Assembly: GCA_041389885.1 (NCBI GenBank)
Contig: JAWKRB010000007.1
Coordinates: 124,001 to 188,000 of the forward strand
DNA length: 64,000 nt
Direction of reading: 5' to 3'
From: JAWKRB01 sp041389885
GTDB lineage: Bacteria; Myxococcota_A; Polyangia; Polyangiales; Ga0077539
The position numbers and the translations under genes were made by a program. This document shows positions 20,470-29,089 of the stretch, piece by piece. Numbering within the stretch: position 1 is the first letter of the stretch; every line of letters starts with the position of its first letter. A model generated the notes under the pieces. It had not been told where the DNA came from, ran no database searches, and saw only the letters and a program-made list of their open reading frames with translations.

Positions 20470-21737
20470 GCCTTGGCGGCTGACCTGCGGGCGCGCTTCT
20501 TCGGCGGCGCGCCGGGCGTCGGCAGCGCGACCTTCTCGGCGCGCTCCAGCAGCTCCTTCGCGAGGATGGTCTCTTTGTAGAAGATCACCTCCACGGGCGT
20601 CTCTTCGAGGGACTCGTCGGACCCGCGCAGCCGCCACGGCACCGCGAGGATGAGGTTCTTCGGCGCGGCGTCGCGGAGCAGCGCGAGGCGCGCCGCGAGC
20701 CAGTCGCGCTTCCAGAACCCCACGATCTCGAGCCAGGCCACGCGCCCGTCGGCGTGCCGCAGCGCCAGGTCGGGGATCAGCACCCCGCGCCCGTCGAGGT
20801 CGAGGATCTCGCCGCGTCGCTCCACGCTCCACGCGCCGCCGACGGCGTCGAGGCGGTCGAGGAGCCACTGCTCCTCGCGGGTCACGTACTGCCCGGTGTC
20901 GGGGTAGTGCGACACGAGCCCGTCCTCGCTGCTCACCCGGAGGGTGTAGCGCTTGCGGTCCTTGCCCCAGAGCACCTCGGCCTGCGCGGTCCACGAGGGG
21001 CAGAGGGCCAGCGCGGGGAGGAACTCCGCGAGCTGCAGGCCGTACTTCTGCGAGAGCTGAAAGAGCGAGAGCGGGCCGTCGAGGGTGATCTCGTAGCCCG
21101 TCGCCGCGGTGCCCGTGACCGCGTGCATCAAACGGTAGAACTTGATGTACCGAAAGAGCTGGCGGTACCGCTGCGGGTCCGACGCGGCGACGCGCAAAGT
21201 CAGCGAGGTCGCGCGCAGCAGCACGGCCTGCGCGAGGGCCAGGTTGTATCGCTGGAGCAGCGCCGTCGCCGTGACCGGCGCGACCGCGGTGAGCACCTGC
21301 TCACCGTCGAGGTCGGCGTACATCGCCGCGAGGCACTCGCCCTCGGGAACCTCCAGCGCCGCAGCGACTTCGGCGACGATCATGTCGCGGGTGACGGTGT
21401 GCACCGCGTCGGCGACGAGGGCCGGGGGGTGGCTCCGCGCGGCGGCCTCGAAGAGCGCGCGGCGCAGCGCGGCGGGCGCCACGGGCGCGCGCACCTCGAA
21501 CTCGCTGCGGTCAAGGAGCAGCTTCGCGAGGCCCCGGTGGAGCAGAAAGTCGGTGCCCTCGCCCAGCAGCGCCGCGAGGGCGCCGTCGAGGTCGTCGCGC
21601 CTGCGCCCGACGTGCTCGGCGTAGAGGGCGATCATCGACTCGGCGAGGGCGACGAGGCCGGGGTCGGCGGGGTCGACGTAGCGCGGGCGCACCTCGCCCT
21701 TGACGATCCGTGCGCGCACGAGGTCAGCGGTAAGCAT
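20463..21737 (-). CDS. DUF790 / Bax1-like nuclease partner of XPB helicase
   Basis: A 424-aa protein of the DUF790 family, whose archaeal member Bax1 binds XPB and has structure-specific endonuclease activity. Features seen are the N-terminal LTADLVRARIVKGEVRPRYV, the middle LLQRYNLALAQAVLLRATSL and a C-terminal nuclease-like core (GRGVLIPDLALRHADGRVAW then LEIVGFWKRDWL). The core has the PD...(D/E)xK spacing of a restriction-like fold, with IPD, a LEI strand and FWK. It overlaps the upstream helicase gene by 14 nt (21724-21737), so the two are surely co-translated. Likely role: nucleotide-excision-type DNA repair or processing of forks together with the helicase. Confidence 0.85.
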   Translation of the reverse strand: MLTADLVRARIVKGEVRPRYVDPADPGLVALAESMIALYAEHVGRRRDDLDGALAALLGEGTDFLLHRGLAKLLLDRSEFEVRAPVAPAALRRALFEAAARSHPPALVADAVHTVTRDMIVAEVAAALEVPEGECLAAMYADLDGEQVLTAVAPVTATALLQRYNLALAQAVLLRATSLTLRVAASDPQRYRQLFRYIKFYRLMHAVTGTAATGYEITLDGPLSLFQLSQKYGLQLAEFLPALALCPSWTAQAEVLWGKDRKRYTLRVSSEDGLVSHYPDTGQYVTREEQWLLDRLDAVGGAWSVERRGEILDLDGRGVLIPDLALRHADGRVAWLEIVGFWKRDWLAARLALLRDAAPKNLILAVPWRLRGSDESLEETPVEVIFYKETILAKELLERAEKVALPTPGAPPKKRARRSAAKAH

Positions 21738-23112
21738 CGTGCTCCCTCCGTCGGTCGCTCTGGCGCTCCTCGGCGGTGTTGCGGGTGATCACCTCGTAGA
21801 GCACCGCGCGCTTGCCCTCCTGGCGGCGGAGGATCCTGCCGAGCCGCTGCACGTGCTCGCGCACGCTCGCGGTGCCTGAGAGCACGATGGCGACGTTGGC
21901 CGCGGGGAGGTTCACGCCCTCGTTGAGCACCCGCGAGGTGACCAGGGCCGGGTAGGTCCCCTGGTTGAAGCGGTCGAGGAGCTCCTTGCGCTCCTTGACG
22001 TCGGTCTGGTGGGTGATCGCGGGGATCAAGAAGCGCCGCGAGATCGCGTAGACCGTGTCGTTGTCGTTGGTGAAGATCAGCACCCGGTCCCTCGCGTGCT
22101 GGCGGAGCAGCCCCTCGAGCACCGAGAGCTTGCCCTGCGACGCGAGGGAGATCTGCTTCTGCTCTCGGTACGCGAGGAAGGCCCGGCGCCCCTCGCTCGA
22201 GCGCGACGACGCCATGATGAAGCGCGCCCAGCCGTCGGGCGCGCCCATGGAGATGCCCTGGCTGTAGATGAAATCGCGGTAGATCCCGCGGTTCTCTTCG
22301 TAGGCCGCGGCCTCGTCCTCGGTGAGCTCGACGCTCACCGATTGCACGTCGTAGTCGGCGAGGTACTCGCCCGCGAGGTCCTTGATGCCGCGGGCGTAGA
22401 CCACCCGGCCCACGCGCTGGTCGAGGAGCGCGTGGCGGCCGTCGGCGCGCTCGAGGGTCGCGGTGAGTCCGAGGCGAAAGGGCGCGAGGGAGCAGTCGGC
22501 CGCGATGAGGTACGACGGCGACGGCAGGTGGTGCACCTCGTCGAAGATCACCAGCCCCCAGCGGTCTCCGAGGCGCTCCATGTGAAGGTACGCCGAGTCG
22601 TAGGTGCTCACGGTGAGGTCGCCGGGCTCGTGGTAGCCGCCGCCCAACAAGCCCACCTTGTGCCCGAAGGCGGTGAAGAGCACGTCGTACCACTGGTTCA
22701 TCAGGTCGAGGGTCGGCGCGACGACCAGGGTGCTCCGCTGCGAGGCGGCGATGGCCATCTCGGCGACGTAGGTCTTTCCCGCCCCGGTGGGGAGCACGAC
22801 CACGCCCTGGCTCTTGTTCGCGCGCCACGCGGCCACGGCCTCGCGCTGGTGCGCGAAGGGCTCCCGCGACGCGCGGTGCTGGAGGCTCAGGGCGTTGTAC
22901 GCCCGGGCCTCGTCGGCGAAATCTCCGCCGCCCGCGCGGGCGCGCAGGGTCAGGGCGGTGACGATCTCCCGATAGCGGCACGCGGGGGCGCGCCAGCGGC
23001 CGACGCGCGGGTCCCAGAGGGCGCCGGGGAGCGAGAGCTCGGCGCCGAGCGCCTGGTCAGGACCCTCGAGGACGAGGGTGCCTGCATCGAATCGCAGGGT
23101 GGTGCGGGGCAT
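21724..23112 (-). CDS. XPB-like superfamily 2 DNA helicase
   Basis: A 462-aa helicase from ATG 23112. An N-terminal damage-recognition-like domain (about residues 1-85) precedes Q-motif-like FAHQREAVAAWRA, motif I LPTGAGKTYVAEMA, motif II DEVHH (in VIFDEVHHLP), motif III LGLTATLERADG and the C-terminal RecA domain with motif VI REHVQRLGRILRRQEGKRAV. The DEVHH box, an RED-like region and the neighbouring Bax1 gene identify it as the XPB type found in archaea and some bacteria. It would unwind DNA 3'-5' and act with the downstream nuclease. Frame intact; both genes overlap. Confidence 0.9.
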   Translation of the reverse strand: MPRTTLRFDAGTLVLEGPDQALGAELSLPGALWDPRVGRWRAPACRYREIVTALTLRARAGGGDFADEARAYNALSLQHRASREPFAHQREAVAAWRANKSQGVVVLPTGAGKTYVAEMAIAASQRSTLVVAPTLDLMNQWYDVLFTAFGHKVGLLGGGYHEPGDLTVSTYDSAYLHMERLGDRWGLVIFDEVHHLPSPSYLIAADCSLAPFRLGLTATLERADGRHALLDQRVGRVVYARGIKDLAGEYLADYDVQSVSVELTEDEAAAYEENRGIYRDFIYSQGISMGAPDGWARFIMASSRSSEGRRAFLAYREQKQISLASQGKLSVLEGLLRQHARDRVLIFTNDNDTVYAISRRFLIPAITHQTDVKERKELLDRFNQGTYPALVTSRVLNEGVNLPAANVAIVLSGTASVREHVQRLGRILRRQEGKRAVLYEVITRNTAEERQSDRRREHDAYR

Positions 23113-23289
23113 CGGGTGCGGTGCCCTGTTGCGTACCGCCCGCGTCGCTGTGACCGCAAGCCCGCGCTGCGACGGGCTCGCGTGACCTCGCGACGTCATG
23201 CTAACGCCCAGTCAATCCGTTCCGCTGCGGGCACCGTAGACCCTGCGTCGCCCTGGCCCGCCGCGCCTCATCGAGGCGGCACCCCAACC

Positions 23290-24030
23290 ATGAGCTCGCG
23301 AGAACCCGACCCACGCACCATCGAGATGCTCCTGGCGGGCACGCCCGCCCGCGTCGTCGACGCGCTCCAGGCGACCGACGACGCGTCCCGCCTCGACCTC
23401 GACGCGCTCCGTGAAGCGCTGGGCTCGCTCGGTCTCGACCTCGCCCCCGTCGCGGTGACGTCGGCCTCCGTCGACCGCCTGCGCGACGCCCTCTCCCGCG
23501 CGCCGCGGCCCGCGCGACGGCCTGCGCTCGTCGTGATGGACATGCTCGTCGACCACCTCACGCCGGGCAGCGCCCTCGAGGTCCCCAGGGCGAGGGACAT
23601 CGTGCCGGCGATGCAGCGGCGCCTCGACGAGGCCCGCGCGGCGGGCTCGCCCGTGGTCTACCTCGTCGATCACCACGAGGCGGGAGACCCCGAGCTCGAC
23701 GTGTGGCCCGCGCACAACACCGGCGAGCCCCTCGACGACATCTGGCCCGCGCTGCGCCCCGTCGACGGCGAGCTCGTCGTGACCCACCGCACGTACTCGG
23801 GGTTCTTTGGCACCGACCTCGACGCGCGGCTGCGCGCGATGAACGTCGACGCCCTCGTGCTCACGGGCTGCCTCACCGAGATCCACCTCTTCGCGACCGC
23901 GGTCGACGCGCTGCAGCGGGGCTACCACGTCGAGGTCCCCGAGGCGCTCCAGGCGGGCAGCAGCGCCCTCGCCGAGCAGGTGGTGCTCAAGACCCTCTCG
24001 GTCATGGCGCCCGTGCAACCGCTCCCTTAG
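23290..24030 (+). CDS. Isochorismatase-like cysteine hydrolase
   Basis: A 246-aa protein. About 75 residues of unassigned helix precede a cysteine-hydrolase fold beginning RPALVVMDMLVDHL, with the catalytic Asp in VMDM. It continues PVVYLVDHH and VVTHRTYSGFFGTDLDARL, and the nucleophile is in LTGCLTEIHLFATAVDA. In nicotinamidases and related enzymes a Lys three residues before the YS is part of the D-K-C triad; here that place is His (T-H-R-T-Y-S). The enzyme may still act on an amide or vinyl-ether substrate, but the changed residue makes the usual labels unsafe. Monocistronic. Confidence 0.8.
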   Translation: MSSREPDPRTIEMLLAGTPARVVDALQATDDASRLDLDALREALGSLGLDLAPVAVTSASVDRLRDALSRAPRPARRPALVVMDMLVDHLTPGSALEVPRARDIVPAMQRRLDEARAAGSPVVYLVDHHEAGDPELDVWPAHNTGEPLDDIWPALRPVDGELVVTHRTYSGFFGTDLDARLRAMNVDALVLTGCLTEIHLFATAVDALQRGYHVEVPEALQAGSSALAEQVVLKTLSVMAPVQPLP

Positions 24031-24060
24031 GAGCCTGCGCAGAGCCAACGTGCCGAATTG

Positions 24061-24135
24061 CGGCGTCGAGGTGCGAGCGCGGCAAGGAGTGATCGCGACG
24101 GCATCCTCGATGGATTCCGAGCGATCACGACGCCG
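24061..24135. other. Nested inverted repeats in the gap before the stress-protein gene
   Basis: CGGCGTCG (24061-24068) pairs with CGACGCCG (24128-24135), and inside it GTGATCGC (24089-24096) pairs with GCGATCAC (24121-24128). The inner loop is 24 nt. It could be a factor-independent terminator for the upstream gene (no T-run follows), an operator, or chance in GC-rich DNA. The rest of the 323-base gap (24031-24353) contains only the sigma-54-type promoter described separately. Confidence 0.35.
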
Positions 24136-24310
24136 CAGGTCGGCGTCGCGAGCGGCACAGTTGCTCTGCGTAGGCTCCTTGGTGACTCTCCACAGGGGAT
24201 TTGAAGGGATCAGCGCGACGGACGAACCCACATCCCGCGCTGTCGCGCTCCCCGTGCGCGCGGCGCAGTCTGTGCGCGGAGAAAGAGCGATTGGCAGGGG
24301 CGACCTAAGC

Positions 24311-24326
24311 TGGCACCCTCCGTGCT
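24311..24326 (+). promoter_or_regulatory. Sigma-54-type (-24/-12) promoter for the stress-protein gene
   Basis: TGGCACCCTCCGTGCT matches the sigma-54 consensus TGGCACRNNNNTTGCW at every fixed position but two: the R, and G for the first T of the -12 box. The GG and GC dinucleotides have the required 10-nt spacing. Transcription would begin near 24336, leaving an 18-nt leader with GGAG before the ATG at 24354. Sigma-54 with enhancer-binding proteins controls many stress and developmental genes in myxobacteria, which fits a universal stress protein. Confidence 0.65.
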
Positions 24327-24353
24327 GAGGGTGAACGTGTTGGAGAACGCGCC

Positions 24354-25022
24354 ATGAGCGAGACAAACGAGAACAAAGAGTCCGCGGCCCCGTTTCGGGT
24401 CGTGGTGGGTATGGACATGGAGGCCGCTGGGGAGGCCGCGCTCTACGAGGCGCTTCGGCTCGCGCGCTTTGGGACCGAGGAGCACCTTCACCTGGTGCAC
24501 GTGCTCTCGACCCCGGGCGCGGCGCGCACCGAGCGCGCGCTGCAGGAGCTCGACGCGCGCCTCGAGGCGGCGCCGGCGAAGTTTCGCGACTACCTCATCG
24601 CGCTCTCGGAGCGCATGCCGCAGACGGGCGCGCGCGCGGTCACGCTGCACGTTCGGGCGGGCGTCGCGTCGACCGAGCTCCACCAGGTCGCCATCGACGT
24701 GAACGCCGACCTGATCGTGGTCGGCACGCACAACCGCCAGGGCCTCGCGAAGATGCTCCTGGGCAACACCGCGCAGGACCTGCTGCAGATCGCCCACTGC
24801 CCGGTGATGGTGGTGCGCCCCAAGGACTTCAGCGTCGACCAGCCCACCGAGGCCCCCGACCCCGCGTGCGCCGACTGCGTCGCGGCGCGCAAGGCGAGCG
24901 GCGGCGAGGCGCTGTGGTGCGAGTTTCACTCGCGTCCCCGGGTGCGCGTGCACGGCGTGGCGTCGTCGGAGGTGTTCTCCTTCGGCGCGCACGGCGCGGG
25001 GATTCAGACCGGCGGGCTGTAG
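24354..25022 (+). CDS. Universal stress protein with Cys-rich C-terminal extension
   Basis: A 222-aa protein. Residues 14-155 form a UspA domain: VVVGMDMEAAGEAALYEALR, LHLVHVLS, and the ATP-binding signature at the end (VVGTHNRQGLAKMLLGNTAQ, then CPVMVVRP). The G-x2-G-x9-G-S/T motif is met approximately (GTHNRQGLAKMLLGNTAQ). A further 65 residues contain CADC-x15-C-x-F-H (about residues 171-192), a possible metal-binding or redox site not usual in the family. Preceded by a sigma-54-type promoter. Cytosolic; likely made under stress or starvation. Confidence 0.85.
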   Translation: MSETNENKESAAPFRVVVGMDMEAAGEAALYEALRLARFGTEEHLHLVHVLSTPGAARTERALQELDARLEAAPAKFRDYLIALSERMPQTGARAVTLHVRAGVASTELHQVAIDVNADLIVVGTHNRQGLAKMLLGNTAQDLLQIAHCPVMVVRPKDFSVDQPTEAPDPACADCVAARKASGGEALWCEFHSRPRVRVHGVASSEVFSFGAHGAGIQTGGL

Positions 25023-25029
25023 CCGCTCC

Positions 25030-25995
25030 TCAGGGGGCGTCGGCCGAGGCGTCGGTCGGTGGCGCCCCTGCCTCGAGGGCGCCGCCCTCCCACACCCTTG
25101 AAATCACCCGCCCCGTGAGCTCCGCGGGCACCGGCAGCCCCAGCGCCGCGAGCGCGGTCACCCCGGTGTCGGTGGTGCGCACGGGGTCGGTGAAATCGCC
25201 TCGCGCCACGCGCGAACCCCAGGCGATCCACGGGATGTGAAGGTCCTGCGGGTCGTGGCTGCCGTGACGGCGCCCGTGACCGCCGTGGTCAGCCGAGACG
25301 ATCACGAGGATGCGGTCGCGGTCGGCGCGGGCCTCGAGGGGCGCGAGCACCTGCGCGAAGCACGCGTCGGTGCGGGCGATGGCCTCGAGGTAGGCGGCGC
25401 TCATCCAGCGCCGGCGGTGGCCCGCGCCGTCGGGCTCGCCGAAGTGAATGAAGGTGATCCCAGGGCGCGCCGTGGCGAGGTACTCCGCGGCGGCGCTCGC
25501 GACGCGCTCGCAGCGGTAGCTCGGGAGCGACCACACATCCAGGGAGCCCGGGATGGCCATGTGCCGCAGCTTGGCCTTGGCGACGAACATCGCCGTGGCC
25601 AGGCCCGCGTCCCGCGCGCGGTACATCACCGTGGGCACGCGGATGAATCCCCGGTGCGGGCGAAAGTCGTCGAAGGTCATCCCGTGCTCGCGCACCTCGA
25701 CGCCGGTGAGCATCGAGCTGTGCGAGGGCAGCGTGGACGAGTCGCCCACGGTCTCGGCCGCCGTGGCGTACGCGCCCTCGGCGCGCATGCGGTGGAGCGT
25801 CGGCGCCTGGGCCTGGAGCATGCCGTCGGGGCGCATCCCGTCGAAGCTCACGATGACCACGTGGTCGTAGGGGCGCGCGGGCGACGGGGGGGCGGCGGCG
25901 CCCGGGTCGGGAGGGACCTGCGACGCGACGCGGAGGGTCACCGCCAGGGCCACGGCGCCGAGGGCGATCGAAGGGGTGAGGGTTCGGGGGTTCAA
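25030..25995 (-). CDS. Alkaline-phosphatase-superfamily (type I phosphodiesterase-like) enzyme
   Basis: A 321-aa protein. A TTG at 25995, overlapping the stop of the upstream membrane-protein gene (TTGA), gives a start LNPRTLTPSIALGAVALAVT with an N-terminal signal or anchor helix. The domain then shows VVIVSFDGMRPD (metal-binding Asp), the nucleophile region GDSSTLPSHSSMLTG (Ser/Thr), FGEPDGAGHRRRW (D and H metal ligands) and SADHGGHGRRHGSHD (DH metal ligands). This is the layout of nucleotide pyrophosphatases, phosphodiesterases and related phosphomutases/sulfatases. Substrate unknown; periplasmic. The end is 8 nt after the convergent UspA stop. Confidence 0.85.
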   Translation of the reverse strand: MNPRTLTPSIALGAVALAVTLRVASQVPPDPGAAAPPSPARPYDHVVIVSFDGMRPDGMLQAQAPTLHRMRAEGAYATAAETVGDSSTLPSHSSMLTGVEVREHGMTFDDFRPHRGFIRVPTVMYRARDAGLATAMFVAKAKLRHMAIPGSLDVWSLPSYRCERVASAAAEYLATARPGITFIHFGEPDGAGHRRRWMSAAYLEAIARTDACFAQVLAPLEARADRDRILVIVSADHGGHGRRHGSHDPQDLHIPWIAWGSRVARGDFTDPVRTTDTGVTALAALGLPVPAELTGRVISRVWEGGALEAGAPPTDASADAP

Positions 25996-26354
25996 GGCTT
26001 CTCGTTCGGGGGGGTGAGCGGCGCGGGGGGCGGCGCGACGCCGGTGCGAAGCAGGCCCGCGGCCAGGACCCACGGAGCCGCCGCGCCCAGGAGCCTCCCG
26101 AAGAGCGCCCCCGAGAGGCACCCCGTGGGCACCCAGAACATCGCGAGGATCACGTGCATCGCCCCCGCGAGCATCGAGGCCAGGGCCCACATCCCCTGCT
26201 GCTGCGCCGCCGCGGCGCGCCGCCGCAGCGCCCAGGCGGCGAGGGCCGCCAGCGCCGCCAGCGCCGCGCCGCGGTGCGCGAATTCCAGCGCGCGCTGCGC
26301 CGGGAGGCACGCGAGCTCTGCCTCGACGGCGTATCGCAGGGGCCACTGCTGCAT
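25992..26354 (-). CDS. Small membrane protein
   Basis: A 120-aa protein from ATG 26354 with three to four predicted membrane helices (GAALAALAALAAWALRR; ASMLAGAMHVILAMFWVPTG; LGAAAPWVLAAGLLRTG). No conserved motif. It overlaps the TTG start of the phosphatase gene by 4 nt, indicating translational coupling and perhaps a joint function in the envelope. Confidence 0.65.
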   Translation of the reverse strand: MQQWPLRYAVEAELACLPAQRALEFAHRGAALAALAALAAWALRRRAAAAQQQGMWALASMLAGAMHVILAMFWVPTGCLSGALFGRLLGAAAPWVLAAGLLRTGVAPPPAPLTPPNEKP

Positions 26355-26411
26355 GGGGGCGGCGCAGGCTATCACCCCTCCGGCGTCGCGGTGATATACC
26401 CCGGCGCCGAG

Positions 26412-27173
26412 ATGCCACGCACGCGGGTCAACGCGGCGCCCTGGTCCCCTCGCTTCGACGCGCACCCGCGCTTCGAGGCCGTGCTCCCAGGGTCCGCGCT
26501 CTTGCACAGCTTCGATGACTTTCCCTCGGTCGAAGCGCTCGACGCGGCCCTCGCGGCGCGGCTCCCGACGCGCGAGGGCGGAGGGCGTTATCAGCTCGTG
26601 CGCGACGCGCCCAGGTCGCGCCGTCGATCGGGTCCGCCCCGCGAGCGCTACGACGTGCTGATCGACCGCGACGGGACGATCCCGACGCGCGAGGCGAACT
26701 GGCACGACCTGCTCAACGCCGTGGTGTGGGCGTCGTTCCCCCGGGCGAAGTCTCGGGTCTCGGCGCGGCAGCGTCGGCTGCACGCGCAGCGCGACGCCTC
26801 CGCGACCGCGACGCACCACCGCGATCGGTCGCAGGACGCCCTCGCCCTCCTCGACGAGGGAGGCGTGCTCGCCGTCTGCACCCGCGCCGAGCACGCCGCG
26901 GTCTGCGACGCGCTCGCGCAGGGCCCCGACGCGCTCTGGTCCCTCGAGGCGGCGGGGCGGGCGCGGGTGCTGATCTTCGGCCACGCGGTGTACGAGCACC
27001 TCGTGCACGGCGCCGTCTCCCGCGCCGCGGTGCACCCCGTGGCCCTCGACGCGCTCCCCGACGAGCTCGACGCGCTGCGGGCCGCGGCCGACCTCGCCCT
27101 CGCCGCGCGCCTCGATGACCCCGCCGACCTCCTCGCCCCTGGACCCTACCCCGCCGCCCCGGTGGCGCTGTGA
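26412..27173 (+). CDS. DUF3025 family protein
   Basis: A 253-aa protein from ATG 26412. The core (about residues 75-120) reads YDVLIDRDGTIPTREANWHD, then LLNAVVWASFPRAKSRVSAR. This is the signature stretch of the DUF3025 family (G.IPTR..NWHDLFNALVW..FPR.K..LN..H). The remainder continues with LALLDEGGVLAV and a GHAVYEHL segment near residue 200, where family members are also conserved. The family is widespread in proteobacteria and has no assigned activity. Cytosolic. It is divergent from the small membrane protein gene with 57 nt between starts. Confidence 0.85.
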   Translation: MPRTRVNAAPWSPRFDAHPRFEAVLPGSALLHSFDDFPSVEALDAALAARLPTREGGGRYQLVRDAPRSRRRSGPPRERYDVLIDRDGTIPTREANWHDLLNAVVWASFPRAKSRVSARQRRLHAQRDASATATHHRDRSQDALALLDEGGVLAVCTRAEHAAVCDALAQGPDALWSLEAAGRARVLIFGHAVYEHLVHGAVSRAAVHPVALDALPDELDALRAAADLALAARLDDPADLLAPGPYPAAPVAL

Positions 27174-27256
27174 GCGCGGCGCTCGCGCGTTGACGCCCGC
27201 CGCGCACTGCTGACACGCTCCCGCCGCGCGCGGTGTGGCGCGCGAGAGGTGTCACG

Positions 27257-29056
27257 ATGGGTGCAGACACGATCCCGGCCCGCTTTCTGGCCCAGGCCCG
27301 CGAGCGGCCCGACGCGCCGGCGTACTTTGTGAAGGTCCACGGGGCGTGGCGCGCGACGCGCTGGCGCGACTACGTCGCCGAGGCGCGGCGGTGCGCGAGG
27401 GCCCTGCTCGCCGAGGGCGTCGGCGAGGGCGAGGGCGTCGCGATGCTCGGCTTCAACCGCCCCGAGTGGGTGATCATGGACCACGCGGCCATGATGATCG
27501 GCGCCGCGCCCGTGGGGGTCTACACGACGTGCTCGAGCGAGGAGGTCGAGTACATCCTCCGCCACGCGGGGTGCGCCGTGGCGCTCGTCGAAGACGTCGC
27601 GCAGTGGGAGAAGATCCGTCGTCAGCGCGACAAGCTCCCGAGCCTGCGGCGCGTGGTGCTGATGCGCGGCGCGGCGCCCGTCGACGACCCCCTCGTGCGC
27701 GCGTGGGAGGACTTTCTCGCCTCCGGCGACGCGGTCGACGAGGCCCAGGTCGACGCGCGGGTCGAGGCGCTGGAGCCCACCGGCCTCGCGACGCTGATCT
27801 ACACCTCGGGCACGACCGGCCCCCCCAAGGGCGTGATGCTCTCGCACCGCAACCTCGCGTGGACCGCGGGCGAGGCGCGCAAGCTGATGGACGGCTCGTC
27901 GCGCGACGTGATGCTGTCGTACCTGCCGCTCTCGCACATCGCCGAGCAGATGTTCACCGTGCACGCCGCGGCGACGCTCGGCTACGCGGTGTACTTCGCC
28001 GAGTCGATCGAGCGCGTGCCCGACAACGTGCGCGAGGTGCAGCCCACGGTGTTCTTCGGCGTGCCGCGCATCTGGGAGAAGTTCCACGCCGCCGTGGGCG
28101 CGCGGCTCAAGGACGCGACCGGGGCGAAGGCGAAGCTCCTGGCCTGGGCCCGCGACGTCGCGACCCGCGCCCACGACCTCGACGACCGCGGCAGGCCGCA
28201 GCCCACCGCGCTGAGGCTCCAGCACCGCCTCGCGCGCAGGCTGGTCTTCGACAAGCTCAAGCCCGCGCTGGGGCTGGGCCGCGCGCGGCTCTGCGTGAGC
28301 GGCGCCGCCCCGCTGGGCAAGGACGTGCTCGAGTTCTTTCACTCCATCGACACGCCGGTGCGAGAGGTCTACGGCCAGAGCGAAGACAGCGGGCCGACGA
28401 CCTTCAACTTCCCCGGGCGCACGCGGCTGGGCACGGTGGGCGTGCGCCTCGACGGCGTCGAGGTGAAGCTCGGCGACGACGGGGAGATCCTCGTGCGCGG
28501 GCCCAACGTGTTCATGGGGTACTACCGCGACGAGGCGGCCACGGCCGACGCGCTGCGCGACGGGTGGCTGCACAGCGGCGACCTCGGCGCCTTCGACGGC
28601 GAGGGCTTTCTCACCATCACCGGGCGCAAGAAGGACATCCTCATCACCTCCGGCGGAAAGAACATCGCGCCGAAGAACATCGAGGCGGCGATCAAGGCGT
28701 GCGACCTCGTCGCCGAGGCGGTGGCGGTGGGCGACCGCCGCCCCTACGTCACGGCGCTGATCACCCTCGACCCGGAGGGTCTCGCGCGCTTCGCGAAGGC
28801 GCGCGGCCTCGACGCGGCGTCCCTCGCGGCCGAGGCGCACACGCGCGCCGAGGTGCGCGACGAGGTGCAGCGCCACGTCGACGCGGTGAACGCCACCCTC
28901 GCCCGCGTCGAGACCGTGAAGCGCTTCGCGCTGCTCCCGCGCCCCTTCACCCTCGAAGACGGCGAGCTCACGCCGACGCTCAAGGTGAAGCGCGCGAGGG
29001 TGCACGCGAACTGGTCCGACGTGATCGAGGCCCTCTACGCGCAGGCCGAGGCCTGA
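27257..29056 (+). CDS. Long-chain acyl-CoA synthetase (AMP-forming)
   Basis: A 599-aa ANL-superfamily enzyme of the long-chain FACS type. Motifs in order are the P-loop LIYTSGTTGPPKGVMLSH (about residues 179-196), LPLSHIAEQ, the aromatic/gate YGQSEDSGPTTF, the hinge and ATP-binding GWLHSGDLGAFDGEGFLTIT followed by GRKKDILITSGGKNI, and a C-terminal KVKR near the end. It activates fatty acids to acyl-AMP and then acyl-CoA for beta-oxidation or lipid synthesis; cytosolic or membrane-peripheral. The ATG at 27257 gives MGADTIPARFLAQ. Monocistronic or leading the following START-like gene (33 nt gap). Confidence 0.93.
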   Translation: MGADTIPARFLAQARERPDAPAYFVKVHGAWRATRWRDYVAEARRCARALLAEGVGEGEGVAMLGFNRPEWVIMDHAAMMIGAAPVGVYTTCSSEEVEYILRHAGCAVALVEDVAQWEKIRRQRDKLPSLRRVVLMRGAAPVDDPLVRAWEDFLASGDAVDEAQVDARVEALEPTGLATLIYTSGTTGPPKGVMLSHRNLAWTAGEARKLMDGSSRDVMLSYLPLSHIAEQMFTVHAAATLGYAVYFAESIERVPDNVREVQPTVFFGVPRIWEKFHAAVGARLKDATGAKAKLLAWARDVATRAHDLDDRGRPQPTALRLQHRLARRLVFDKLKPALGLGRARLCVSGAAPLGKDVLEFFHSIDTPVREVYGQSEDSGPTTFNFPGRTRLGTVGVRLDGVEVKLGDDGEILVRGPNVFMGYYRDEAATADALRDGWLHSGDLGAFDGEGFLTITGRKKDILITSGGKNIAPKNIEAAIKACDLVAEAVAVGDRRPYVTALITLDPEGLARFAKARGLDAASLAAEAHTRAEVRDEVQRHVDAVNATLARVETVKRFALLPRPFTLEDGELTPTLKVKRARVHANWSDVIEALYAQAEA

Positions 29057-29089
29057 ACAAAGCCCTCCCCCGCCCCGTCCCACGCCTCG

